The notes: generated by a model not told the origin, from the sequence alone. A stretch of 38,175 nt of DNA from Stenocarpella maydis (GCA_002270565.1 NQMI01000164.1:1-38175); one strand, 5' to 3'; shown: positions 20,065-30,524, numbered from the stretch's first letter. A program made the numbers and translations.

Positions 20065-21970
20065 ATGAGCAAGAACAACGACTCGGACCGGGACCAAGAT
20101 CTCGTCTCGGTCGCAGTGACGGCCAAGTCCCCTGCTCTGCTGGCCGTGGAGCCCCGTCCGGCCGACAGCCCTCATCACGGCTTGGTATCTGGGCATTCTC
20201 ACCCCAACGGCGGCGGCAACGGCCTCGAAGATGCCATCGATGAGGCCGATGTGGATGACCACGACGGCGATCTTGTCACCGCGGCAGAGCTGCACGATCT
20301 CAAGCGGGGCCTTACCGAGCGCCATTTGGGCATGCTCGGCATCGCTGGGGCCATTGGGACTGGTCTCTTCCTCAGTCTCGGCGGAGCCATTCAGACCGGA
20401 GGTCCTCTCGGCGCTCTTCTTGGATATGCGATGGTCGGTGGCATTGTCTGCTCTGTTCAATTCGCACTGGGTGAAGTGACGGCCTTGTTACCGGTGAGGC
20501 CCCGGACAACGACTCTCAGAGATGGATGCCGGGTGCATGGCTGACAGATTGTAGGTCACCGGGAGTTTCGTCAGGCACGCTGGCTTCCTGGTCGATCCAG
20601 CACTCGAATTCGCCATCGGATGGAATCTCGTCTACGGAAACCTGCTCAGCATCCCCTCGGAGATCACAGCCATCTGTGTGCTCTTCCAATTTTGGACTGA
20701 CATCAACAGCGCCCTCTGGATTGTCATATTCATCCTCTTGACAGTCGTCGTCGGTGTCGCACTTGTTCGCGTCTTTGGCGAGGTTGAGTTCTTCTTCGCC
20801 GTCCTCAAGATCCTCCTGGTCGTGTTCCTGATCATCCTCGGCTTGGTAATTGACCTCGGTGGCATCCCTGGAACTCATCGCATCGGCTTCAGATATTGGC
20901 AGAACCCTGGGCCGTTTGTCGAGTACATAGGAACTGGCGATTGGGGAAAATTTCTTGGCTTCTGGGGCGTCATGACCTCTGCCGTGTTCTCCTTTGCAGG
21001 GGTCGAGTCCATTGCTATGGCAGCAGCTGAGACGCAGAACCCACGGCGGGCGATTCCTCGCGCATGCAGACAGGTCTTCCTCCGGGTTCTGTTATTCTAC
21101 ATGCTTGCAGTGCTCGTCGTGGGAATATTGGTTCCCAGCAATGACCCGCGCTTGGGTGATGAAAGCGGTACTGCCGCACAGAGTCCTTTCGTCATCGCCG
21201 CCAGTGCCGCAGGCATCAAGGCAATCCCCAGTGTCGTCAATGCTATCGTCATTACCAGTGCATGGAGTGCAAGCAACCAGTCGCTCATGGCTGGTACGAG
21301 GGTTCTGTACGGTCTGGCGCTGAAAGGTCAAGCCCCTAAAATCTTCCTACGGACCACCGCCTGGGGTATTCCATACATGTGCGTCACCCTGTTCACGCTC
21401 TTCATGTTCCTCAGCTTCCTTACGCTGAGCAACAACGCCATGACGGTCTTCTGGTGGCTTGTCGATCTCACCGCTGCTGGGGTGCTGGTCAGCTGGTGCA
21501 CAATTCTTCTGAACCACCTTCGCCTGAAGCTGGCCATGAAGAAGCAGGGAATCCCCGTGGCAAGACTGCCGTGGCATAACTCCTGGACATGTGAGCCACG
21601 CACACCTTCTAAACTGTTCATGCGCCCCTCAAAACTGACGAAATTGTGCACATAGTCTATAGCTCCTCGATTTCATTGTGCTTGTGCATCATTATCCTCC
21701 TCACAAACGGCTTCAGCTGCTTCACTACAGGCAACTGGAACCCCGAGACTTTTGTATCATCTTACTTGTGAGACCGCCCGGGCGTGCCTCAAGATATCAT
21801 TGGTTTTCTGACATGTTTACAGGGATATTCCTCTTGTTCTCTCCGCATTCCTGATATGGAAATTCCATAAGAAGACCAAATTTTACTCCCTGGACGAGAT
21901 ACCCATACTGGATGCATTAAAGCAAGCAGACATAGAAGAAGCGGCTAGGATCCAGAGATACCATGACTAG
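20065..21970 (+). CDS. Amino acid permease (YAT family, APC superfamily), 4 exons
   Basis: Exons at 20065-20493, 20555-21590, 21656-21767 and 21823-21970 join in frame to 574 residues. Introns are 61, 65 and 55 nt with GTGAG donors. The cytosolic N-terminus of about 75 residues is acidic and ends ELHDLKRGLTERHLGML. Then come the TM1 substrate motif GAIGTGLFLSLGG (near residue 94), ALGEVTALLPVTGSFVRHA across intron 1, FSFAGVESIAMAAAETQNPRRAIPRA, and SAWSASNQSLMAGTRVLYGLA, all hallmarks of fungal amino acid/proton symporters of the plasma membrane. Exons 3 and 4 supply the last membrane helices (LLTNGFSCFTTGNW, then DIPLVLSAFLIWKFHKKTKF). About 12 membrane helices and normal length suggest a working gene. 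Substrate cannot be told from sequence alone. GATA sites upstream hint at nitrogen control. Confidence 0.93.
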
Positions 21971-22462
21971 ATCTTGAACGAGCGTTTGCACATCCAGGTT
22001 AGGGGGGGGGGTCAACTAGGCGTAGCTGCATAAATTTTAGACCGCTGGTAATATTATTGCATTGAGTGTTCAGTTTAATCAGCCGCTACCTCGGTATTGT
22101 ATTTCTCATCTTACGCTGGGTCATTGAGCGTTCACGACTGTACGAAGGGACCGCCGCCTGGCAGCTACCTTATTTGTTCGGTTGGGAAGGGGGGGGAGAG
22201 GGGGAGGAAGTGTGACTGTATTAAAGTCGAAACCAACTAGATATGGTCAACCATGCACAGAACATCTCCTTCAGCTGGCACACTTCTAAGTTTTGAGGAA
22301 CATATGCAACCTCTGAAAAATCCACACAAACTCCTATAATATAAATACGTATTACTCGACATATTTGGAGGCCAACTTTCTAACTAAAGTATCCAGAACT
22401 CCCGTACGTGTGTATTGCAAACGCTCCAGGCCGCCCAAGGAACATGTGAATCGGCGCTATCA
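21971..22462. other. Tail-to-tail intergenic region with G-rich runs
   Basis: This is the 3' flank shared by the permease (+) and the small minus-strand gene. It contains a G run at about 22002-22011 and a G-rich stretch at 22184-22208 with several G tracts, which could form a quadruplex on the plus strand. No gene is supported. Confidence 0.5.
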
Positions 22463-22882
22463 TCACTTGCGCCAACTTAACACATTGAAAGCGCTTCGCC
22501 TCGGATCTCCTCTACCTTGATCCTCGAAAACTCTCTGGCGCGAGGCCTCGCTCTCCGCGCTTTGGTATTGAGCGAACATCTGGTCGTACGTGCGAGATGA
22601 TCTTTGCAGTTGCCATTGGACGTATGTAGCTACTGCGGACACTATTTGTTATCTTAGTTAGCCATCATCCTTGACGTCGGAGTTGATTTGGATGACCGAG
22701 TCTTGTCGAGAGAATGGTATGATGAAGCTGCTCATCATTGTTAAGATCGAGAGAGGGGTCTGCGCGGAAAATTATCAATGTGATGTACTTGTCAAAAGTC
22801 AAAACTTACACGAAGCGACCGCTAGAACGGCTGGTCCATATTTGGTACCGGGCAGTGGCTTCATGGGTGCTGCTGCTGGCAT
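22463..22882 (-). CDS. Small hypothetical single-pass membrane protein, 2 (or 3) exons
   Basis: The preferred model joins 22810-22882 to 22463-22641 by a 168-nt intron (GTAAGT donor; CTAAC branch-like site and AAATAG acceptor) and gives 83 residues. It has a Pro-rich start (MPAAAPMKPLPGTKYGP), one hydrophobic helix at about residues 17-33, then a charged helical tail with QLQRSSRTYDQMFAQY, SEASRQRVFED and a GDPRRSAFN end. An alternative keeps a 63-nt middle exon (22697-22759, after a good GCGCAG acceptor but with a weak GTCATC donor) and gives 104 residues; both are in frame. I do not recognise the family. The tidy reading across the junction and the membrane helix formed by it argue for a real gene, perhaps a small organelle-membrane protein (inference). 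It converges with the permease. Confidence 0.55.
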
Positions 22883-23520
22883 GTTGAGATAGTGTTAATT
22901 GCATCAATAACTAGCCGGCTCCCAAATTGGTGGGGAATGGATCTTGGTGGTCCAATAAGCGTCGTAAATGGCCTATGTGTACTTCGTACGAGTGGCGGGG
23001 TCTGATCTATTGTGTTTAAATTGTGTACTGGTGGTCTCGTGCACGTGTGGGTTGCGGGTGTGCTCAATAACTATCATAGATCATTGGAGGATGCAACGAT
23101 TGTCTTGATCTTTATAACTTACTTGCTCACGTCGACGAGCTCAACAGAGCACCTGAAATTCGAGCATGGCGTGTCTGGATCTCAGCAGATGCCTAGCATG
23201 GTTCGGTCTTAAGCTGATGGTGGTGTGATTGCTCATGCGTAGGATTCTCTTAGTGGATGATTATTTCCAGCTGTCACTCTTTCGGGATGGATCGGTGGGT
23301 GTGGCCTTCTGCCCCAAATAGTGGCTAACCTGTTACGGGAACCCAAACGTACGTTGTTGTCCTCACTGATCTGCGAAGCGAGTTTAGTGTAATGTGAGCT
23401 TAGCTCAGGCCTCAGGTGCCAGGCCTCTTCCCCGGATTCTGCCGCGTGCTGGTAAGTCGTGGGTAAAGCCGGGGTATGACTCGACGGGGACCACGCGATA
23501 CCTATAGTAGAGCCCAAAAA
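22883..23520. other. Intergenic region up to the AT-rich block
   Basis: This is the upstream flank of the small minus-strand gene, of balanced composition. A 94-codon minus-strand frame (23233-23517) has no recognisable motif and I do not call it. The region ends abruptly where composition turns AT-rich. Confidence 0.45.
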
Positions 23521-24001
23521 GAAAAAAAATCTCAGGACACTCAGAGTTATAACTATATATTTTAGTATACAGACTAGTTATATTCTTTCAGTTCCTCTTC
23601 TTAATAGAATAAATAATAATTACTATAAAAAATTAAAAATAATTAATTTAAATTATAAATATTTAATTACTAAATTCTTATACTATTTACTAAGTCTTTT
23701 TAAATTAGCCATTTTAATATAACTATTATTAAAGAATGTTTAAGCCTTTAAAGTAGGCCCTAAAGCAGGTTTATAAGTAATTACGTATTACTCTGCTAAT
23801 AGGAAAGGCTAAGCCTTAATACTTAAGTTATATAATAATTCTATAATAATAAATAATATTTATATTTATTTCCTTCTTGAGATAAAACTACGAAATATAA
23901 TTATTATATAAAAAACTACAAATAAAACTAAAATTATAGCTATTATTAAAGTTATAATTATACATTTATTATATAACTATATAATATAGGATACTAGAAA
24001 G
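23521..24001. other. AT-rich, RIP-type sequence of unknown origin
   Basis: Composition shifts abruptly to very AT-rich at about 23520. No coding remnant is recognisable in this stretch, which ends exactly where an LTR begins. A GGATACTAG-type segment before the LTR resembles one near 25384, so it may belong to a duplicated flank. Confidence 0.4.
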
Positions 24002-24480
24002 TGTTATGAACTAACACAATAGTAACCCAGGATCCAGGGTAACCAAGACCAACTGCCACAACGCAACCCCGCAGGCACAAGATAACGGGATATATCAAGA
24101 CAGGGTTAGGGTCAGAACCCCACTAACCAGGGTAGACCAATAGGACCGCTAGCGATCCTAACAACTCCAGAATAAACTAACGAAGTCATTAATAATCCAC
24201 ATAATTCATTAGCTAAAAGACAGATAAAAATTCAGAATATATATATAGATATAGTTATTACTATAATAAATAGCTTTTATAAAACAGACTCTTTAGTTAT
24301 TAATCTAAGTATTTAGTATTACTAACTAGATAGCCTTATAGCTTTTAATTATACGCTCTTTATAAATAGTATCTTTATATACTATAACTTAGTTATATGC
24401 TACCTTTATATCGCTCTACCAATATAAACCCTATAGGTTACTTACTAAATACTATAAAGGTTTAGTATAATTATAATATT
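24002..24480 (+). repeat. LTR D, copy 1 (Ty3/gypsy-type 5' LTR; right end approximate)
   Basis: It begins TGTTATGAACTAACAC and aligns without gaps with 25526 onward once a nested LTR there is removed. It lies directly upstream of a gag remnant in the same orientation, as a 5' LTR should. Differences between the copies are mostly C/T and G/A, a RIP signature. The 3' end is estimated from the gag start. Confidence 0.6.
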
Positions 24481-24549
24481 TTTATAACTCTTATTTAAAA
24501 CGGCTATATATATAACTAATTAAATAATACAAAGATATAATATTAACTA

Positions 24550-24871
24550 CGTCCTCTAATAATAGATAGGCTTAAGTTATAAATACCTAAGAAATAGCCC
24601 TATAAATTAAAGCCCTCCAGCAGGAAATCAATCATCTCTATATAATTTAGCAAGCCAAAGCTTATAAGATAGACAAGCCCAGCCCCTATAAGGGAGATAA
24701 GGAAATCCTCTAAGGATTCCTTATTTAATATTATGCTTACTTCTAATATTATAAACTTTAATTTACAATTAATTATAATAGAATTATCTTTATTAAATAT
24801 TAACTTAAGGAAAATACTCCTACTTAATTTAAATTAACTCTTAAAGACTACTTAAAGAATAATAAGAAAGA
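24550..24871 (+). pseudogene. 5' part of a decayed gypsy gag gene (copy 1)
   Basis: Plus-strand translation gives ALQQEINHL, KPSPYKGDKE and KENTPT.FKLTLKDYLKNN with stops between, matching the N-terminal capsid region of fungal Ty3/gypsy Gag. It is cut at 24872 by LTR E, and the rest of gag does not follow. The bases from 24570 on are identical to 26563 onward. Confidence 0.7.
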
Positions 24872-25082
24872 TGTTGGCTGGGTCACGTATTGCAATACGA
24901 TTGGGGGTTATGGTTAAAATTCTCTATCTAGGAGTAGTGGGTGTAGTGGGCGTAGCCCGCCAGCTATCTCGGGCTTATATAGAGGGTAGTGGTTGCTGAG
25001 TAAGCAACTACGTCCTCTGGCTACAGTATGGTGGTTGTAGCGCTAGCCCACCAGTGTGCTGTTGCACACTGCTATTGCCACA
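24872..25082 (+). repeat. LTR E, copy 1 (211 bp)
   Basis: It starts TGTTGGCTGGG and ends TTGCCACA, the TG...CA ends of an LTR. It is preceded by AAAGA, the same target site as copy 2 at 26865. After its last base the sequence (ATAACTATATATTG) is not the gag continuation, so this may be the 5' LTR of a longer element cut off near the n at 25140, or a broken duplicate. Its composition is balanced, with little RIP. Confidence 0.75.
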
Positions 25083-25140
25083 ATAACTATATATTGTTGA
25101 TTTATATAGCGAATGGGTGGTATAATTTAACGTTGGCGTN
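25083..25140. other. Short unassigned segment ending in an ambiguous base
   Basis: 58 bases follow LTR E directly and end in n at 25140. It could be the start of the internal region of an LTR E element (primer-binding site and leader), but no tRNA-complementary primer site is evident to me. The n suggests an assembly join or uncertainty here. Confidence 0.35.
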
Positions 25141-25378
25141 TATTAACTATACTTAATTATTTATTTTAACTAAATTTATTAATTTAAGAGTTAAAGTAAG
25201 TATAAAGGGGCCTATAATTATTCAGGTTTTAATAAAATACTTCTTTTTTAGTATTAATTATATCTCTAATTTTTATATTATTATTCTATTAATATATTTA
25301 TTTAAATATATAAAACTACTTAAATATATAATATCTTATGTATAATATAATAATATAAAATAAATTAATAAGAAAGTT
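25141..25378 (+). mobile_element. Fragment of the 132-bp-TIR Tc1/mariner family
   Basis: Aligns with the left end of the element at 2773 (roughly 2886-3235), starting inside the TIR and with an internal deletion of about 100 bp. Differences are mostly transitions. The TIR tip is missing. Confidence 0.65.
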
Positions 25379-25525
25379 AATATAGGATACTAGGAAGTGA
25401 CTAGGACTAGGAAGTAGTTGCCCTGCTTTCCTATATAAAATAAGTCTATATACACCCTGCTAAAACCCTTAAACTAGGCCCAAAATGAACTAAAACTATA
25501 GGGTTTGATCATGAGTATATAAATA
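25379..25525. other. Flank of LTR D copy 2
   Basis: It contains GGATACTAGGAAGTGACTAGG-like repetition and a less AT-rich stretch. The segment partly resembles the sequence just left of LTR D copy 1 and the 17-bp repeat near 36322. No gene. Confidence 0.3.
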
Positions 25526-26470
25526 TATTATGAACCAACACAATGGTAACCCAGGATCCAGGGTAACTAAGACCAACTGCCATAACGCAACCCCGCAGGC
25601 ACAAGATAACGGGATATATTAGGATAGGGTTAGGGTTATATTGGTAGGTACGATACTGGATCGAAGTGATTCAGGAGGCTGCAGAGTACTGGTTGGAAAA
25701 CTTGTGATTGCTTGTTGCTATCTGGTACTGATTTTAAGTAGGCTTCCGTAAGCCCTCCTCATATACCCTCCAACATCATCTCACCCCGCAGCACGCTGCG
25801 GGTGGCTCTGGTACAAGTTTGCAAATGACGAAGAATCTAATCAAAAACCAACCTACTTTAACCCCAAATAACCTAACAACCCTAACCCATACGCCTATAA
25901 AAATACATACAGATATATATCAGAAGCTAACCTTCTGATTGGTTTACTTAACAAAGAATTTGGGCAAGAAATAAGTCTAATGCAGAGGTTTAAAGTCGGG
26001 GTAGTTATATACCCTAAAAAATCAACTCACGGCCATACAAGTCATCTCCCGTCATGCACGCACTGGGCGTAGTTGGTCGAATTCGACTGTTTCCATTTAA
26101 CAGGTTAGAACCCCACTAACTATGGTAGACCAATAGGATCGCTAGCAGTCTTAATAACTTTAGGATAGACTAATAAAGTTATTAGCGGTCCATATAGTCC
26201 ATCACTTAAAAGACAAATAAAGAGTCAGAATATATATATAAATATAGTTATTACTATAGCAGATAGCTTTTATAGAATAGACTCTTTAGTTGTTAATCTA
26301 AGTATTTAGTCTTACTAACTAGATAGCCTTATAGCTTTTAATTATACCCTCTTTATAAATAGTATCTTTATATATTATAACTTAGTTATATGCTACCTTT
26401 ATATCGCTCTACTAATATAAATCCTATAGGTAATCTACTGAATACTATAAAGGTTTAGTATAATTATAAT
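25526..26470 (+). repeat. LTR D, copy 2, interrupted by a nested LTR
   Basis: It begins TATTATGAACCAACAC (TG changed to TA) and matches copy 1 at 24002. The offset between the copies changes by exactly 469 bp at the nested LTR plus its 5-bp target duplication, and nowhere else, so the copies differ by no other indel through 24569/26562. Confidence 0.7.
25639..26102 (+). mobile_element. Solo LTR F nested in LTR D, with target duplication GGTTA
   Basis: It is 464 bp, starting TATTGGTAGG (original TG inferred) and ending CCATTTAACA. GGTTA occurs immediately before (25634-25638) and after (26103-26107). Removing it and one GGTTA restores the sequence seen in LTR D copy 1 near 24110. The middle is related to LTR A (AGCCCTCC...ATACCCTCC, GCACGCTGCGG, CACGCACTGGGCGTA), so F and A are subfamilies. 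Confidence 0.9.
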
Positions 26471-26542
26471 ATTTTAATAACTCTTATTTGAAACGGCTAT
26501 ATATATAATTAATTAAGTAATATAAAGATATAATATTAACTA

Positions 26543-27540
26543 CCTCCTCTAATAATAGATAAGCTTAAGTTATAAATACCTAAGAAATAGCCCTATAAAT
26601 TAAAGCCCTCCAGCAGGAAATCAATCATCTCTATATAATTTAGCAAGCCAAAGCTTATAAGATAGACAAGCCCAGCCCCTATAAGGGAGATAAGGAAATC
26701 CTCTAAGGATTCCTTATTTAATATTATGCTTACTTCTAATATTATAAACTTTAATTTACAATTAATTATAATAGAATTATCTTTATTAAATATTAACTTA
26801 AGGAAAATACTCCTACTTAATTTAAATTAACTCTTAAAGACTACTTAAAGAATAATAAGAAAGATGTTGGCTGGGTCACGTATTGCAATACGATTGGGGG
26901 TTATGGTTAAAATTCTCTATCTAGGAGTAGTGGGTGTAGTGGGCGTAGCCCGCCAGCTATCTCGGGCTTATATAGAGGGTAGTGGTTGCTGAGTAAGCAA
27001 CTACGTCCTCTGGCTACAGTATGGTGGTTGTAGCGCTAGCCCACCAGTGTGCTGTTGCACACTGCTATTGCCACAAAAGATTAAATTAATAATATTGAAG
27101 CTATCTTTAAGAAGTATAATAACTTTAGATAAGCCTTAAAAGATACTTTTAGCAACCTAAATAAGAAGTAAACCATTGAATAATAGCTTATATAACTCAA
27201 ATAGTAAGGCTTAGCTTCTAAATATACTACCTACTTTAAGCGACTTATTACCTATATTAATTAGAGTAATAAAGTATTTATAAGCAGGTTCTATAAAGAA
27301 CTTGAAAAAAATGTTAAAGATAAGCTTTCTAAAACGGATAGGCTTGATAAATTTTCAAAGTATATTGCTATAGCTATATACATTAATAATTAACTATTTA
27401 AATAATAATAGGAGCATTAGTATAAGAATCCTAAAAACCAATAGAAGCCCTAATACTAATCCAATAATGGGAAGAAATACTACTATAAGGGTAACTTCTA
27501 TAGCAATTAGCAATAATAATAAAGAACTGCCTATAATACT
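26543..27540 (+). pseudogene. Decayed gypsy gag (copy 2), split by LTR E
   Basis: Plus-strand translation across 26543-26864 and 27081-27540 gives a gypsy Gag. The first part matches copy 1. After the insertion come YFKRLITYIN, FISRFYKELEKNVKDKLS and IAIAIYINN, the conserved region before the nucleic-acid-binding domain, then KNPKNQ and NNGKKYYYKGN. Stops sit at former Trp and Gln codons. The gene ends at LTR A. Confidence 0.75.
26865..27075 (+). mobile_element. Solo LTR E, copy 2, inside gag, with target duplication AAAGA
   Basis: 211 bp starting TGTTGGCTGG and ending GCCACA. AAAGA lies on both sides (26860-26864 and 27076-27080), and gag resumes after it, so it is a solo LTR inserted into gag. 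It is identical, as far as I can read, to 24872-25082. Its balanced composition contrasts with the RIP-mutated host gag, so it arrived after most RIP had occurred. Confidence 0.88.
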
Positions 27541-28093
27541 TCTGATGAATTTGTGCTATAAAATAGCATTCAGTTCAGCGTGTGTGTATTTCGGCAGGGT
27601 CGCAGTATGGTGCTCTAAGACAAATTAGGACAATTAACAATAGTCTGGACAACTTTGTATTGAATTAAGTTAGGCTTCTGTAAGCCCTCCTTATATACCC
27701 TCCGACATCGTCTTACCTGCGGGCACGCTGCGGTAGGCTCTGGTGCAAATTTGCAAATGCCGGAAAATTCGCCCTTCTAATATACTATCTTTGGTTCCAA
27801 GCAACTAGCCAACTATAGCCCTAGTAATACCCAAATTGAGTATATATAAACTTCTGAAATCAAGCTATCTAATGAACTAAGTTATATACTTTTTTGATAA
27901 GAAATAAGGGTAATGTAGAGGTTTAGATTAAGGTGTAAATGCAGACCAAAATAATTGACTTACGGCCACCAAACTTATCTTGCGTTGCGCACGCACTGGG
28001 CGTACTTAGCGAAAATCGCCTGACTCGCAAGTCTAGGGTAACTCCTTGCTAAAAAGTCTAGGGTAACTCCTTGCTGAGCGGTTCCGTTTAACA
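27541..28093 (+). repeat. LTR A, copy 1
   Basis: 553 bp matching copy 2 at 31860-32453 throughout, starting TCTGATGAATTTGTGC and ending TTCCGTTTAACA. It has two tandem copies of a TCTAGGGTAACTCCTTGC unit near its end, against three in copy 2. It carries more transitions than copy 2. I find no matching target duplication (ATACT before, CTTAT after), so it may lie at a junction between elements. Confidence 0.75.
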
Positions 28094-30040
28094 CTTATCT
28101 TTAATAAGGACCTTCTTAATCCTCTAAATAGCTCTTTTTATAAGTTTATAAGCTACTTATAGCGCTATTACTACTAATATAAGGTTCTTTAGTACTATAT
28201 CCTTATTATATTAAGGGTAAAAGTAATATCTATTTGATATTCCTTCTAGGTGACTAATCTTAAATCTCTGCTAATATATACTTAGGTAATTATATTAAGC
28301 TAACCATTTCTTATTTCTAAGTTTCTATAAATAATGTTACCAGGGTAATTGGATTAAACTCTAGTAAATATATCCTTTATTTTATAGTAAATTAGTAATA
28401 CTCTAGTACTTTAATTTATTTTATTTATAAAAGGCTAGAATTTCCATTATTTATAGTATTGAAAAAACAAATTATCCTTAAATTTATTACTATTGTAATT
28501 TATATTAATAAAGATATATATAACTTATGAAATTTATAGTATCTCTAGTATTATTAATGCATTCTAAGGGTTATCATAGGGGAATCTTACTAGAGTAGCA
28601 GGCTACTTTACTTCTTAAATTACTATATCTCTATCTCCTTCCTAGAATTACTATCTGAGTAATACTAGTATCTAGTGCGTTACTGAAGGTTTGCCTTACC
28701 TATCTGGGCTTATACGGGTTCTAGTTTATTAAGTACTAAGTGTGCTACTTAATTAGTACTAGTTTTAATTTCCTATTATTCTGCTACTATTAGTATCTTA
28801 ATTTAGGCACTTTAGGGAACTATTCTAAGGGCTTCCTTTATTAAAAGATATATAGGTTAATGTATATAAATAAGCTATTTAATTAAGTTTTATAAGTTTT
28901 TAGGCTTAGATTTTAATAGTAATATTAACTTGCTGGTTTTCTAGTATAGGCTTCCAGTTTATTATTTTTCTTATTGTAAATATTCTTATATGAAGTTAGG
29001 CCTTTCGTTTACTATATTATGTTTAATATCCTTCTTATTCTTCTAGGCTATTATAGGGCCTACTATTAGGCTCTATTGGCTCTATATATGTCCTATCAAA
29101 CTCTAGTTTAAGTACAGTAATATTTAATTTGTATTTATAATAAATGTTACTAGAGTTATTACCCCTTTTTTTATATAATATTTATGAAGCTAGTTATTAA
29201 TCTTAATAGCTAGCTTAAAATATTATAAGAAGTTATTAGGTTAGTCTTACTTAGCTAGTTTATCCTCTATTTTAGCCTTAACTTTACTATAAAATATAAA
29301 GATATAAGTATTATTTATATAGTTAATATATATATAAATATATCTAAATTCTATTATATATATTAAAGTAGCTTCTTCTTATTTAAGCTTTATAAATTCT
29401 TATTTAGCTTAGTATTCTTTATTTAGGTTTTAAAAGAGAGTCCCTAGGGCAGCTTTATAGCCTTTATAAGTACTAAAGATCTCTTAAATTTTATATTTAT
29501 ATTATATGAAGTCTTTATTTTCTAAATATGTCTTAAGATAAGGTTTAAATTATATTAAAGCTTTTTCTTTTAGGTAATATGCTCTATATATAATCTGCTT
29601 TCTACTAGATTAAGTATCTAATCTATAGAACTACTAGTATACCTTAACCTAAGGTAAGTAGGATTAGAGTTATCCTGTGGTCCCATTATAGGACATAAGA
29701 GTATTAAGCTTTATATACTCTCTAGCTGAAATGGATATATTAATAATATTAACAGCTGCTTATAGGATATAAACCTCTTAGTAGAGTATTTCTATTTCTT
29801 TATTTTAGTAAGTTTAATTATTTATAAAATTATAAAGATATTTTATTTTAGTAAGTATTTCTTAGTATTTATAAAAAATATTAGATATATATTTAATATT
29901 AGCTATTTCCTATTGAAGATTATATTAAGGAGTATTATTACTATTATTATTTAATCTACATATTATAAAACTAAAGCTCTTAGAGGTAATTATACAAGTT
30001 ATTATATAGGGATTATATAAAATATTTAAATAACAATGGT
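28094..30040 (-). pseudogene. Decayed minus-strand gypsy gag-protease region
   Basis: Minus-strand translation yields Gag fragments: YNGTTG near 29690, YYLKEKALI.FKPYLKTYLE near 29560, and DQPNNFLQYFKLAIKINN near 29230. Further left are degraded pieces that resemble a retropepsin region (for example YISRNLRLVT near 28270). It lies downstream, in its own orientation, of the minus-strand LTR at 30040-30524. Stops are RIP-type. The element is truncated by LTR A at 28093; no reverse transcriptase follows. Confidence 0.6.
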
Positions 30041-30524
30041 TATAATATAATAACTATAGCTAGATTTTAGTTAATAAATCTAGTAAGTAGGTTTATATTT
30101 AATAGGTATTTCAGGTAGAATTATTCTAAGTAATATAATAATAATAATTAAAAGCTATTAAAGTTATTCCTAAGTAAATACTTAGATTAAATACCAGAGA
30201 GCTATTTAGAGCTATACTATCTATTAGTAGTAAGTATAAGTTTTTATATATTTTATCGCTTTAACCTAAAGTACTAAGAGCGCTAATTACATCTATCAAT
30301 CTAATATAAGGGAGCATTAGGAATAAGTATTACTCCTATTGTGCCCTAGTATAGGAGTGCTGGGAGCGATTATTATTTTAATTGCTTGAGCTTACCTAAT
30401 ACTAGGTTATATGCTGGGCCGTGCCTGTTCATGCTGCTTCCTTTGAGTCTGCTGAGTTGGCTAAGTGGGTTCCCGGCTCACTTAAAACTAACCGCTGGTT
30501 CCTATTTTTATCACGGTCGTGACA
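30040..30524 (-). repeat. LTR C (gypsy 5' LTR, minus orientation)
   Basis: On the minus strand it starts TGTCACGACCGTGATA at 30524, a classic fungal gypsy LTR start. The first 240 bases are nearly RIP-free, and the remainder is AT-rich and shares about 200 bp with the LTRs at 35350 and 36432. The far end is approximate. Confidence 0.65.

Noticed and set aside
23233..23517. 94-codon minus-strand frame just before the AT-rich block
   Set aside because: No recognisable motif, no convincing splice partner, and it ends at the composition boundary.
27541..28093. Target duplication around LTR A copy 1
   Set aside because: The flanks ATACT and CTTAT do not match, even allowing for C-to-T changes.
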